Counted from the first letter of the stretch, positions 11,447 to 20,158 are shown. The stretch is 64,000 nt of DNA from Brevundimonas sp. (GCF_029946145.1 NZ_JAQSDY010000004.1:1-64000); one strand, 5' to 3'. Program-made: numbers and translations. The notes: a model not told the origin generated them from the letters alone.

Positions 11447-11498
11447 AAGCGACCCGACCCAAGCGCCGCGCCCCCTTCGGGGCCGGGTCGGTCGCTTT
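11447..11498 (+). terminator. Hairpin after the riboswitch, probable expression platform
   Basis: The left arm AAGCGACCCGACCC (11447-11460) pairs with GGGTCGGTCGCTT (11485-11497) with one bulged base. A smaller hairpin TTCCC-TGCG-GGGAA lies just before it (about 11421-11434). The position between the B12 box and the btuB start suggests a terminator/antiterminator switch, but the T-run is only three bases. A Rho- or translation-based mechanism is possible. Confidence 0.5.
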
Positions 11499-11545
11499 CA
11501 CTCGCCGCCGCGCAGCGCCAGCGCGGGGCCGACGGAGATCCGCGC

Positions 11546-13384
11546 ATGACGCGATCCATCCTCTACGCCACGGCCGCCGCCGTGCTGTTTCCCCTGTCCG
11601 CTTACGCCCAGCAGGCGGACGATCCCGATGCGCCCCTGCCTGAGGTCGTCGTCACCGCTACCCGACTGCCGGCCATCGTCGCCGACACGCCGGGCGCGCG
11701 GGTCATAGACCGCGCAACGATCGAGCAGCGCGGGGCGGTGTTCGCCGCGGATATCCTGCATGACCTGCCCGGTCTGTCGGTGGTGCGGTCCGGCGCCTTC
11801 GGCGGCGTGGCCCAGGTGCGGATGCGGGGCGCGACGCCGGGCAAGACCCTGGTGCTGGTCGACGGCGTGCCGGTCAATGATCCGGCCGAGGTCAACGGGG
11901 CCTTCGATTTTTCGGGACTGGAGCTGTCGGACATCGAACGCATCGAGGTGCTGTCGGGCCCGCAGTCGTCGCTGTGGGGGTCGGACGCCATCGGCGGGGT
12001 CATCGCCTTCACGACCCGGGACCTGGACGGCCTCGGCGCCGATCTGGAGGCTGGTTCGTTCGGGACCGTTCGCGGCCGGCTGGCGGCGGGCGTCTCGACC
12101 GAACGGTACGGGCTCGGCGCCTGGGTCTCGCATTTCGATACGGGCGGCATCTCCGCCGCCGACGAGGCGGACGGCAATCCCGAGGCCGACGGCTTCACCT
12201 CGACCACGGCCGGCGCGCGGGGTCGTTACGTCTTCACGCCCGGCGTGGCCGTGGACGGCTCGGTGCGATGGACCGACAGCGATGTCGATCTGGACGGCTA
12301 TCCCGCGCCCGCCTACGCCCTGGCCGACACTCTGGACACGCAGTCCAGCGAGCAATGGTCCGGGTTCGGGCGGCTGCGCCTGAACGCGCTGGGGGTGGCG
12401 CATCAGTTCAGCGTCTCGGCGTCGGATATCGCCCGGGAGACGGTGTCGTCCTTCCCTTCGGTGTTCGAGGCCGACCGGCAGGTCTTCCGCTGGCAGGCCG
12501 ACGGTTCGGCGGCGGGCGTCGACTTCGTCATCGGGGCCGAGCGCGAGGACACCGAGGGCAGCCTGTCCAGCGGCCTGACCGAGGACCTGGGGACGTCCTC
12601 CGCCTTCGCCACCGCGCGGATCGATCCGATCGAGCGGCTGAGCCTGACCGGAGCCCTGCGGTTCGACGATACGGACGATTTTGGTTCGAAGGGGACCGGC
12701 CGCGTGTCCGGCGCCTTCGAGGCCGGGGCGGGTTTCGTTCTGTCGGCGGCGTACGGAACGGGATTCAAGGCGCCGTCGATCAGCCAGGCGGTGTGCGATT
12801 TCTGCTTCTCGTCACAGCCCTTCCCGGTTCTGCGGCCCGAGACGGCCGAGGGTTATGAGGGGGCGATCGGCTGGGGGTCGGCGGACGGCCGTATCGCGGG
12901 GCGGCTGACCGTCTATCGGCTGAACGTCGAGGACCAGATCACCTATGTCTTCGACCCCGTCACCTTCGACAGTTTCTACGTCAATGTGGCCGAGACGGCG
13001 ACGGACGGGGTGGAGCTGGAAGGCCGGGCGCGGCTGGGCGGCGGGTTCGATCTGAGCCTGGCTTATGCGTGGACCGACGCGCGGGACGAGACGACCGGCG
13101 CGCGGCTGCTGCGCGTGCCGGAACAGTCGGGATCGGCCACCCTGGGCTGGACCGGCGAACGGTTGTCGGGCGCCCTGACCTTGCGGGCGGAGGGCGATCA
13201 GGACGATGCCGGCGGTGTCCGCGAGGCCTTCGTCACGGCCAATCTGAACGGGTCGTATGCGCTGACCGACACGGTCACGCTGACGGCGCGGATCGAGAAT
13301 CTGGCGGACGAGCGTTATCAGCAGGTGTTCGGATACGGCGAGACGGGACGGTCCGGCTATGTCGGGATCAGGCTGCGCTACTGA
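11546..13384 (+). CDS. btuB: TonB-dependent vitamin B12 receptor (BtuB type)
   Basis: The 612-residue precursor has a Sec signal peptide ending SAYAQQA near residue 20 and a TonB box PEVVVTATR near 30. A plug domain (about 45-160) with VQVRMRGATPGKTLVLVDG-like features is followed by a C-terminal beta-barrel ending in an aromatic-rich strand (GYVGIRLRY). It would import cobalamin across the outer membrane using TonB energy. The upstream B12 riboswitch supports the substrate. The ATG at 11546 was chosen over the longer open frame because the signal peptide begins there and a GGAG precedes it. Its 3' end overlaps the convergent aldo/keto-reductase-like gene by 17 bp. Confidence 0.92.
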   Translation: MTRSILYATAAAVLFPLSAYAQQADDPDAPLPEVVVTATRLPAIVADTPGARVIDRATIEQRGAVFAADILHDLPGLSVVRSGAFGGVAQVRMRGATPGKTLVLVDGVPVNDPAEVNGAFDFSGLELSDIERIEVLSGPQSSLWGSDAIGGVIAFTTRDLDGLGADLEAGSFGTVRGRLAAGVSTERYGLGAWVSHFDTGGISAADEADGNPEADGFTSTTAGARGRYVFTPGVAVDGSVRWTDSDVDLDGYPAPAYALADTLDTQSSEQWSGFGRLRLNALGVAHQFSVSASDIARETVSSFPSVFEADRQVFRWQADGSAAGVDFVIGAEREDTEGSLSSGLTEDLGTSSAFATARIDPIERLSLTGALRFDDTDDFGSKGTGRVSGAFEAGAGFVLSAAYGTGFKAPSISQAVCDFCFSSQPFPVLRPETAEGYEGAIGWGSADGRIAGRLTVYRLNVEDQITYVFDPVTFDSFYVNVAETATDGVELEGRARLGGGFDLSLAYAWTDARDETTGARLLRVPEQSGSATLGWTGERLSGALTLRAEGDQDDAGGVREAFVTANLNGSYALTDTVTLTARIENLADERYQQVFGYGETGRSGYVGIRLRY

Positions 13385-14276
13385 TCCGGCCAAGTCCTCG
13401 AGGATTGGGGCCGGCGGCGGTCGCCGTCGCCGGCTCCAGCTGCATCGAGGCCCAGTCCAGGGCGGGGGTGGGGGCGTGGGCGGCGGCGACGACCGCGCGC
13501 AGCTCGGCGGCCGAGGCGACGCTGGCGACCACGGCCGTCACTTCGGGCAGGCCCAGGGCATAGGCCAGGGTCGCCTGCATCGGATCGACGCGCGCCTCGG
13601 CCAGGCGGCGGCGGATGCGCGACAGGGTCGGGCCGTGGCGGTGCATTTCGACCGGCAGAGCCTCGCTGTTCATGAACAGCAGGCCGTCGGCGAAGATCGA
13701 GGAGGCGTGGACGGTCACGTCCAGCGCGGCCAGTTCGGACAGGACGCCGGTCCGTTGGGCCCGCTGATCCAGGAGGTTGCATTTCAGCTGGACGACATCG
13801 GGCTGGAAGCGGCGGGCCAGCAGGGCCGGGCCGTCCTCGACCGAGGCGCAGAAGCCGATGCGGCGGTACAGGCCGCGGTCCTTGAGGGCCAGCAGCTTGT
13901 CCCACAGGGCGCGGCCCTCGGTTCCGGCCAGGTCGGAGGCGCTGGAGACCAGCAGGGCGTCGCCGCGCGGCAGGCCGAGCCGTTCGAGCGAGCGGCGCGC
14001 GCGGGCCTCGACCCGGTCGACGCCGTCGCTGACGGGCACGGTGCGGACCGAGACCTGGAAGGGCGAAGGGAAGGGCCAGGACTGGCCCAACCAGCGCTCG
14101 CCGTCGCCGTCGGGGCGGGTGGCGACGCGGGTGACACCGGAATCGGCGGCGGTCTGGAGCAGGAAGCGCAGGGATTCCTCGCGCGCGCCGGCGGGCGCGG
14201 GAATGGCGCGATCCGGCGCGTGCACGACGGCCAGAGCGAGTTTGTCGACCGGAATCGGGGCGCGGTTCGGGATCAC
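13368..14276 (-). CDS. Aldo/keto-reductase-like protein lacking the catalytic tetrad
   Basis: The 302-residue product resembles the AKR TIM barrel in spacing and in its C-terminal half (QATLAYALGLPEVTAVVASVASAAEL, an AKR ending). The catalytic sites appear to be lost. The usual DxAxxYG region reads VATRPDGDGE, the barrel Lys region reads QVSVRT, and the His region reads LLVSSAS. It may therefore be a pseudoenzyme or bind something other than NADPH substrates. I chose the GTG at 14276, which begins downstream of recQ; the same frame continues upstream into recQ without family resemblance. Confidence 0.65.
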   Translation of the reverse strand: MIPNRAPIPVDKLALAVVHAPDRAIPAPAGAREESLRFLLQTAADSGVTRVATRPDGDGERWLGQSWPFPSPFQVSVRTVPVSDGVDRVEARARRSLERLGLPRGDALLVSSASDLAGTEGRALWDKLLALKDRGLYRRIGFCASVEDGPALLARRFQPDVVQLKCNLLDQRAQRTGVLSELAALDVTVHASSIFADGLLFMNSEALPVEMHRHGPTLSRIRRRLAEARVDPMQATLAYALGLPEVTAVVASVASAAELRAVVAAAHAPTPALDWASMQLEPATATAAGPNPRGLGRISSAA

Positions 14277-14352
14277 AACGGGACTGTGACGGCGAATGTT
14301 TAAGGCGCCCCTTCCAAGACCTTGCCCGAACCTTACCTCGCGAACGCCGGTT

Positions 14353-16242
14353 TCAATCCACAGGCGGGGACAGGGCCGCCAGAACGCCCTTGCCGTAACG
14401 GTCCAGCTTGGTCTGGCCGACGCCCGAGATATGGCCGAGCGTCTCAAGATTTCCGGGCTCGGCGAGGGCGATTTCCAGCAGGGTCTTGTCCTGGAAAATC
14501 ACATAGGGCGGGACGCGCTGTTCTGCGGCGCGGTCGCGGCGCCAGGCGCGCAGGGTCTCGAAGCGGGCGCGGACGTCGGCATCCATGGTTTCGAGCGCGG
14601 CGTTGCGACCGGTGCGGACGCGCTCTTTCGAGCCGACGACGCGGGCGGGGGTCAGGCGGACCTCGACGGTCCGTTCGCCGCGGTAGACGGCGCGGACAGC
14701 CTCGGGGTCGCCGATGCGGACCAGGGGCTTGCCGTCGTTGGGGTCCTCGACCAGCAGGCCCTCGAACATCAGATGGTCGACCACGTCGCGCCAGGTGTGC
14801 AGGGCCACGTCGGCGCCGATGCCCCAGGTCGAGAGGGTGGTCTCCCACGGCTGGACCTCCTTCGTCTTGCCCAGCAGGTGGTCGATGACGCGGGTCTTGC
14901 CGAAGCGTTCGCCGAGGCGCTGGACGGCGGCGAGGGCCTTCTGGGCCGGGACGGTGGCGTCGAAGACGGCGGGCGGGTCGAGGCAGATGTCGCAGACGCC
15001 GCAAGCCTGGGCGGCCGCCTCGCCGAAATAGCGGCGCACCGTCTGCGGGCGGCAGGTGGCGCCGTCCAGCATGGCGAACAGCTGGCGGGCCTTGCGCACC
15101 TGCACCGCCTTGACCTCTTCGGCCATGGGGCGGCCCTCGAGCCGTTTCAGGGTCCAGGCGATGTCGGAAGGGCCGTAGAGGGTGATTCCCTCGGCGGGTT
15201 CGCCGTCGCGCCCGGCGCGGCCGATTTCCTGCCAGTAGGCCTCCAGCGAGCCGGGCGGATCGGCGTGGATGACGAAGCGGACGTCGGCCTTGTCGACCCC
15301 CATGCCGAAGGCGATGGTCGCGACCATGACGGCGCCGTCCTCGGCCAGGAAGCGCTCGAGCCGGCGGTCGCGGTCGCGGGCGTCCATTCCGGCGTGATAG
15401 GCGATGGCGTTGGTCCCGGCGGACTTCAGGGCGTCGGCCACCCGCTCGCAGCCGTCGCGCGAGCCGCAGTAGACAACGCCGGACTTGCCGCGCCGCTGGC
15501 GCACCAGATCGATGACGGCGGCGTCGGTCTTCGCGCGCGAGGCGTTCTCCTTGCGCACGGCCGAGAGCTGCAGATTGGGGCGGGCGAAGCTGTCGACGAG
15601 GACTTTCGCCCCCTCCAGCCGCAGCGAGCGGACGATGTCTTCGCGGGTGCGGGCGTCGGCGGTGGCGGTGACGGCGATGCGCGGCACGCCGGGGAACAGT
15701 TCGGCGAGGCGGCCGAGGGTGCGGTAGTCGGGGCGGAAGTCGTGGCCCCATTGCGAAACGCAGTGGGCCTCGTCGATGGCGATGAGACTGAGCGGCAGGT
15801 CGTGCAGCCGGTCGATCAGGTGGGGCTGGGCCAGTCCCTCGGGTGAGACATAGAGCAGGTCCAGCTCGCCGGCGCGGGCCTGACGCCAGATGGCCGAGCG
15901 GTCGTCCATGGAGACGCCGGAATCGAGCCGGGCGGCGGCCACGCCCTGCTGTTTCAGCGCCTCGACCTGATCGGTCATCAGGGCGATCAGGGGCGAGACG
16001 ACCAGGCCGAGGCCGGGCCGCAGCATGGCCGGGATCTGGTAGCAGACCGACTTGCCGCCGCCGGTCGGCAGCACGGCCAGCACGTCGCGCCCGGCGAGGA
16101 TTTCGGCGACCACGTCAGCCTGAAGGCCGCGGAAGTCGCCATGGCCCCAGACCCGCTCCAGCGTCGCGCGGGCGTCGGCGAGCGTCGGCGCGGCGATTGA
16201 CGTTAAGGTTGTATCCGCGAGCATGGTGCGCTTGTGCCTCAT
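14353..16242 (-). CDS. recQ: ATP-dependent DNA helicase RecQ
   Basis: A 629-residue superfamily 2 helicase. Walker A is LPTGGGKSVCYQ near residue 58-69, the DEAH box is IAIDEAHCVSQWGHDFRP near 153-170, and motif VI is QEIGRAGRDG near 330. The RQC zinc site includes CGVCDIC near 415, and a C-terminal HRDC domain occupies about the last 85 residues. It unwinds recombination intermediates and stalled forks. An alternative ATG lies 18 bp inside (16224). Confidence 0.97.
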   Translation of the reverse strand: MRHKRTMLADTTLTSIAAPTLADARATLERVWGHGDFRGLQADVVAEILAGRDVLAVLPTGGGKSVCYQIPAMLRPGLGLVVSPLIALMTDQVEALKQQGVAAARLDSGVSMDDRSAIWRQARAGELDLLYVSPEGLAQPHLIDRLHDLPLSLIAIDEAHCVSQWGHDFRPDYRTLGRLAELFPGVPRIAVTATADARTREDIVRSLRLEGAKVLVDSFARPNLQLSAVRKENASRAKTDAAVIDLVRQRRGKSGVVYCGSRDGCERVADALKSAGTNAIAYHAGMDARDRDRRLERFLAEDGAVMVATIAFGMGVDKADVRFVIHADPPGSLEAYWQEIGRAGRDGEPAEGITLYGPSDIAWTLKRLEGRPMAEEVKAVQVRKARQLFAMLDGATCRPQTVRRYFGEAAAQACGVCDICLDPPAVFDATVPAQKALAAVQRLGERFGKTRVIDHLLGKTKEVQPWETTLSTWGIGADVALHTWRDVVDHLMFEGLLVEDPNDGKPLVRIGDPEAVRAVYRGERTVEVRLTPARVVGSKERVRTGRNAALETMDADVRARFETLRAWRRDRAAEQRVPPYVIFQDKTLLEIALAEPGNLETLGHISGVGQTKLDRYGKGVLAALSPPVD

Positions 16243-16283
16243 TTGTTCTCGTTTGTCAGCGAGGAATTGGGCGTACGGGAACC

Positions 16284-16387
16284 CCGCCTGTGAAGCAGGC
16301 GGTTATGGGAGGCGTGGGCGGAGCGTCCGGGCCTTCGCCCGGATGAGAAGATTTGAATACCGTTTCGGCGAAAGACGAACGCTCCGC
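16284..16387. other. Structured non-coding segment upstream of recQ
   Basis: Several perfect stems are nested here. CCGCCTG-TGAAG-CAGGCGG lies at 16284-16302. A 9-bp outer stem GCGGAGCGT (16318-16326) pairs with ACGCTCCGC (16379-16387), enclosing CCGGGC-CTTC-GCCCGG (16327-16342) and a weaker GTTTC/GAAAGAC hairpin. This is a three-way-junction layout. More small hairpins continue to about 16450. It could be a small RNA on either strand or a recQ 5' leader. I recognise no known RNA family in it. Confidence 0.4.
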
Positions 16388-17053
16388 GCGGTCGGTTTTC
16401 GACGGGCACGGACGAAAACCCCCTCTTTGCAGGGTGGTCCGTTAAGCTCGCCACGGGCGGGGACGGCGACGACCGTCTCCCGGACCAGCGCGGGTTCTGA
16501 CTACCCCGCGCCCTGAGCCGCCGGCTTTCCACCGGTTCGGCTTCCGCTGCCGGGAAAAGGGTCCCGGTGCGGCCCGCTCCTTCCGCTCCCGCCGCCGCTT
16601 CGGTTCGCCGGCCGAGCGAGCCTCCCTGCGACGGGACGGGGAGCAGTGTCGCACGGGCCGTTCCTGCGGCTACGAAATGACGCTGCGCGGTCGAGAGGGC
16701 GTAACATGATCAATGGGTTGGGCGCGCGAAGTCGTCTGGCTGGCGGAAAATCCCTGGCGCCGAAAACACCGTGCCGCGGTCGACGCTGTCTCCTCCCTGT
16801 TCGCGGAGCGAATGGGGAGGTGGATCGGAGGCGAAGCCGACGAGACGGAGGGGGCGACGCCGGCGGGGGCCGGTGGATCGCTGATCCCCTGTCACCGAGT
16901 CGCCCCCTCCACCACCCGCGCTGAGTCGCGCGGGCGGTCCCCCTCCCCACTACGTGGGGAGGAGACGTGAGGGCGGTCCCCCTCCCCACGGCGTGGGGAG
17001 GAGACGGTCACGCCCGTTTCCCGCCGCCACGCATTCCCGCTATAGGCCGCGCC
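16388..17053. other. Gene-free, repeat-rich spacer between recQ and rsmC
   Basis: No gene is supported in this stretch. From about 16790 it holds a palindromic repeat-type sequence (GGGGAGGTGGATCGGAGGCG near 16814, with complementary CCCCCTCC-rich segments near 16903 and 16938). It ends in two direct copies of a 36-bp palindromic unit. Short open frames crossing it are translations of the repeats. Confidence 0.6.
16932..17006. repeat. Two tandem copies of a 36-bp palindromic repeat
   Basis: Copies at 16932-16967 and 16971-17006 differ only in a three-base centre (TAC versus GGC). Each contains CTCCCCAC and GTGGGGAG arms and would form a strong hairpin. They lie 48 bp upstream of the rsmC-like start and resemble dispersed palindromic (REP-type) elements. 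The element at 43588-43712 uses a related CCCTCCCC/GGGGAGGG arm. Confidence 0.8.
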
Positions 17054-17953
17054 ATGACCACACTTCTGTATGGCCGCCCGCCGGCGGTGTTCGATCCGCC
17101 CGGGGCGGCGACCCAGGTTTCGCCGCTGATTCCGGGCTCGACGCCGCTCGAGGACGTGGCCGAGGGCTCGGCCGACGAGATCATGATCTACGCCCCGCCC
17201 GGGGTGCTGGAGCGGCGCCATACGCTGGCGCTGGCGCTGAGGGCGTTGAAGCCCGGCGGGCGGCTGGACGTCATGGCGGCCAAGGACAAGGGGGGATCGC
17301 GGCTGAAGAAGGAGCTGGAAGGCTTCGGCGCCGAGGTCGGGGAGAGCGCCAAGGCGCACCACCGGCGCTGCGTGGTCATCCGGCCGAAGACGGTGTCCGG
17401 GATCGATGAAGCGATCGCCGCGGGGGCGCCGCGTCTGGTCGAGGGACTGGACGCCTGGTCGCAGCCGGGAATCTTCGCCTGGGACCGGATCGATGCGGGC
17501 TCCCTGCTGCTGGCGCAGACGGCGCCGGCGCTGAAGGGGGCGGGGGCCGATCTGGGCTGCGGCTACGGGGCGCTGGCGACGGTGGTGTTGCGGTCGCCGG
17601 CGGTGACATCCCTGCGGCTGATCGATCTGGACCGGCGGGCGATCGCGGCGGCGAAGCGGAATGTGACCGACCCGCGCGTGACCTTCGAATGGGCCGATGC
17701 GCGTACGGTCGAGGCGGCGGGCGATCTGGACTTCATCGTCACCAATCCGCCGTTCCACGACGGCGGGGCCGAGGACAAGCGGCTGGGCCAGGCCTTCATC
17801 CGGCAGGCGGCGGGGATGCTGGGCAAGGGCGGGGTGCTGTGGCTCGTGGCCAACCGCCACCTGCCCTATGAGGCCGAGCTGAACGCGGCCTTCAAGCGGG
17901 TGACGATGGCCGCCGACGCGGGCGGGTACAAGGTGTTCGAGGCGGTGAAGTGA
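17054..17953 (+). CDS. rsmC: RsmC-like rRNA guanine-N2 methyltransferase
   Basis: A 299-residue class I SAM-dependent methyltransferase. The SAM-binding loop reads ADLGCGYGALA near residue 163-173 and the catalytic motif is TNPPFHDGG near 228-236, typical of N2-guanine methyltransferases RsmC/RlmG. A degenerate N-terminal methyltransferase-like half precedes it, as in RsmC. The expected reaction is methylation of G1207 in 16S rRNA, although the RlmG family is close. The ATG at 17054 gives the normal N terminus; the open frame upstream runs through repeats. Confidence 0.85.
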   Translation: MTTLLYGRPPAVFDPPGAATQVSPLIPGSTPLEDVAEGSADEIMIYAPPGVLERRHTLALALRALKPGGRLDVMAAKDKGGSRLKKELEGFGAEVGESAKAHHRRCVVIRPKTVSGIDEAIAAGAPRLVEGLDAWSQPGIFAWDRIDAGSLLLAQTAPALKGAGADLGCGYGALATVVLRSPAVTSLRLIDLDRRAIAAAKRNVTDPRVTFEWADARTVEAAGDLDFIVTNPPFHDGGAEDKRLGQAFIRQAAGMLGKGGVLWLVANRHLPYEAELNAAFKRVTMAADAGGYKVFEAVK

Positions 17954-17964
17954 GCGTTCTGCTT

Positions 17965-18105
17965 GTCGTCATCCCGGCGAAAGCCGGGACCCGGTGGCGC
18001 GCGGTAGCGCGAACCTGTCCCGACCTTCGGCGGATGGATCATCGCCTTCGCTGCCGCTCCGGCGCCGCTGGGTCCCGGGGTCGCTGTGCGCCCCGGGATG
18101 ACGAC
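17965..18105. repeat. Palindromic intergenic element with 13-bp perfect ends
   Basis: The 141-bp element starts GTCGTCATCCCGG (17965-17977) and ends with its exact complement CCGGGATGACGAC (18093-18105). Inner arms GCCGGGACC and GGGTCCCGG also pair. It matches the style of dispersed palindromic repeats common between alphaproteobacterial genes. It fills the gap between the rsmC-like and rsuA-like genes and ends immediately before the rsuA ribosome site. Confidence 0.8.
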
Positions 18106-18116
18106 GGGAGGAGGCG

Positions 18117-18848
18117 GTGAAAACGCCCACCTCGCGCGTGGACAGGCTGCTGGGGTCGATGGGCTATGGCTCGCGGACCGAGATGGCGCGGCTGGGCAAG
18201 GCGGGCGGGATCGTGCTGGACGGGGCCGATCTGACCGATGTGTCGAAGCGGATCGCGGTGACGCCGGATCTGCCGTCGCGGATGGAGATCGACGGCGAGC
18301 CGCTGGATCCGACCCCGGGTCTGGTGATGATGCTGCACAAGCCGCTGGGCATGACCTGTTCGCGCAAGGAGGACGGAGCCCTGGTCTATGACGTCCTGCC
18401 GCCGCGCTGGCGGCGGCGCGATCCGGCCATCTCGACCATCGGCCGGCTGGACAAGCAGACCACGGGCCTGCTGCTGCTGACGGACGACGGCGACCTGCTG
18501 CACCGGGTGATTTCGCCCAAACGCCATGTGGCCAAGGTCTATCGCGCGACCCTGGCGCGGCCGCTGGACGGTACCGAGGGCGATATCTTCGCCGCGGGCG
18601 GACTGGTGCTGGAGGGCGAGGACAAGCCGCTGTCGCCGGCCGTGCTGGAGGTGCTGTCGCCCACCGAGGCGCGGCTGACCGTGACCGAGGGCCGCTATCA
18701 CATGGTGCGGCGAATGTTCGCGGCGGTGGGCAATCATGTCGAGGCCCTGCATCGCGAGCGGGTCGGTGGACTGGCCCTGCCGGAGGATCTGGGGCCGGGG
18801 GACTGGCGGCTGCTGGATCAGGATCAGATCGATCTGATCTTCGCCTGA
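18117..18848 (+). CDS. rsuA: rRNA pseudouridine synthase, RsuA family
   Basis: A 243-residue protein with an N-terminal S4 RNA-binding domain (about 5-60) and an RsuA/RluB-type catalytic domain. The catalytic Asp lies in TIGRLDKQTTGLLLLT near residue 110 and the late motif EGRYHMVRRMFAAVGN is intact. The likely target is U516 of 16S rRNA. The GTG start follows GGGAGGAGGC at ideal spacing, directly after the palindromic element. RluB/RluF-type specificity cannot be excluded. Confidence 0.85.
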   Translation: MKTPTSRVDRLLGSMGYGSRTEMARLGKAGGIVLDGADLTDVSKRIAVTPDLPSRMEIDGEPLDPTPGLVMMLHKPLGMTCSRKEDGALVYDVLPPRWRRRDPAISTIGRLDKQTTGLLLLTDDGDLLHRVISPKRHVAKVYRATLARPLDGTEGDIFAAGGLVLEGEDKPLSPAVLEVLSPTEARLTVTEGRYHMVRRMFAAVGNHVEALHRERVGGLALPEDLGPGDWRLLDQDQIDLIFA

Positions 18849-18878
18849 CGGAACCGCGATCGGTCTGGGGCTCTATCG

Positions 18879-18895
18879 CTCCGCTTCCAGCGGAG
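18879..18895 (+). promoter_or_regulatory. Hairpin over the ribosome-binding site of the FAD oxidoreductase
   Basis: CTCCGCT (18879-18885), loop TCC, AGCGGAG (18889-18895) is a perfect 7-bp stem whose 3' arm contains the GGAG Shine-Dalgarno sequence before the ATG at 18901. If formed in the mRNA it would mask the ribosome site. Whether this is used for control is inference. Confidence 0.45.
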
Positions 18896-18900
18896 ACGGC

Positions 18901-20115
18901 ATGACCGGGGCGACGATCAAGCGAAACCTGCGCACGGGGCGGTCACTGTGGGCCGACAGCCCGGGGCTGGGTGTGCCGGTGCGGCCTCTGAAGGAGGCCG
19001 TCTCCGTCGATGTGGCCATCGTCGGGGCCGGGATCAGCGGGGCCTTCATGGCGCATGAGCTGAGCCGGGATCACTCGGTGGCGGTGCTGGACCGGCGGCC
19101 GCCCCTGACCGGATCGACGGTCGCCTCGACCGCCCTGCTGCAATGGGAGATCGACCTGCCGCTGACGGCGCTGGCCGAAAAGGTCGGGATGGCGAAGGCG
19201 AAGCGGGCTTATCTGCGATCGCGATCGGCTGTCGACGCCCTGAAGCGGACCGTAGGCCGGGAGCGGATCGTCTGCGGGCTGAAGGACAAGGACACCCTGT
19301 ATCTGGCCGGCGACGAATACGGTCATCGCGCGCTCGAGACCGAGGCGGAGGCGCGGGCGGCGATCGGGCTGGAGAGCCGGTACATCGGCCCGGCCGAACT
19401 GCGGGAGCGGTTCGGCGTCGAGCGGACGGGCGCCATCGCCAGCCGGGGCTCGGCCAGCGCCGATCCGGCGCGGCTGGCCGCCGGGCTGCTGCGGCGGGCG
19501 CAGAAGGCCGGAGCGAACGTGTATTCCCGCGTCGAGGTGATGGAGGCCGCCAGCGATCCGGACGGCGTGACCCTGCTGACAGACGCCGGCCATGCGGTGC
19601 GGGCGAAGTCGGTTGTGTTCTGCTGCGGCTACGAGTTTCCCAGGGGCGTGCCGACGCCGGGGGCCGAGGTGATCTCGACCTGGGCCATGGCGTCAAAACC
19701 CCGCCAGCGCTGCCCGGCGTGGCTGCGGGGGACGCTGGTGTGGGAGGCGTCGGATCCGTACCTCTATTTCCGCATGGGCGGAGACGGGCGGCTGATCGTC
19801 GGCGGCGAGGACGAGGCGTCTGCTGACGCCCACGCCGACAAGGTCAAGCTGAAGCGGAAATGCGCGACCATCGCCGCCAAGCTGAAACGGCTGTTGCCGG
19901 AGGTGGAGTTCGAGATCGACTACAGCTGGGCGGGCGCCTTCGGCGAGAGCGCGACCGGCCTGCCCTCGATCGCGCCGGTGCCGGCCATGGACCATGCCTG
20001 GGCGGTGATGGGGTTCGGCGGCAACGGCATCACCTATTCGGTCATCGCCTCGCAGGTGGTGTCGGCGGCGCTGCGGGGCGGGGCGGATCCTGACGCGGAC
20101 CTGTACCGGCCTTGA
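18901..20115 (+). CDS. FAD-dependent oxidoreductase (DAO family)
   Basis: A 404-residue flavoprotein of the D-amino-acid oxidase/glycine oxidase-like family. The dinucleotide-binding motif VAIVGAGISGAFMAHE occupies about residues 38-53. The C-terminal FAD motif GLPSIAPVPAMDHAWAVMGF leads to GGNGITYSVIAS, as in DadA-like proteins. No signal peptide is present, so it acts in the cytosol. The substrate is unknown; an amine or imino acid is likely from the family. It is not obviously part of the following trp operon, which begins 43 bp later. Confidence 0.85.
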   Translation: MTGATIKRNLRTGRSLWADSPGLGVPVRPLKEAVSVDVAIVGAGISGAFMAHELSRDHSVAVLDRRPPLTGSTVASTALLQWEIDLPLTALAEKVGMAKAKRAYLRSRSAVDALKRTVGRERIVCGLKDKDTLYLAGDEYGHRALETEAEARAAIGLESRYIGPAELRERFGVERTGAIASRGSASADPARLAAGLLRRAQKAGANVYSRVEVMEAASDPDGVTLLTDAGHAVRAKSVVFCCGYEFPRGVPTPGAEVISTWAMASKPRQRCPAWLRGTLVWEASDPYLYFRMGGDGRLIVGGEDEASADAHADKVKLKRKCATIAAKLKRLLPEVEFEIDYSWAGAFGESATGLPSIAPVPAMDHAWAVMGFGGNGITYSVIASQVVSAALRGGADPDADLYRP

Positions 20116-20158
20116 CCCGGACCTTGACGCTGGCGGGCGGCGGGGGCACCTGCGCTCG

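Noticed and set aside
9312-11501. 729-codon minus-strand frame over mutS
   Set aside because: It is an out-of-frame, Arg/Pro/Gly-rich shadow of mutS and the riboswitch region.
16713-16970. 85-residue plus-strand ORF before rsmC
   Set aside because: Most of it is translated palindromic repeat (SPSPLRGEET-type ends), with no ribosome site or family.
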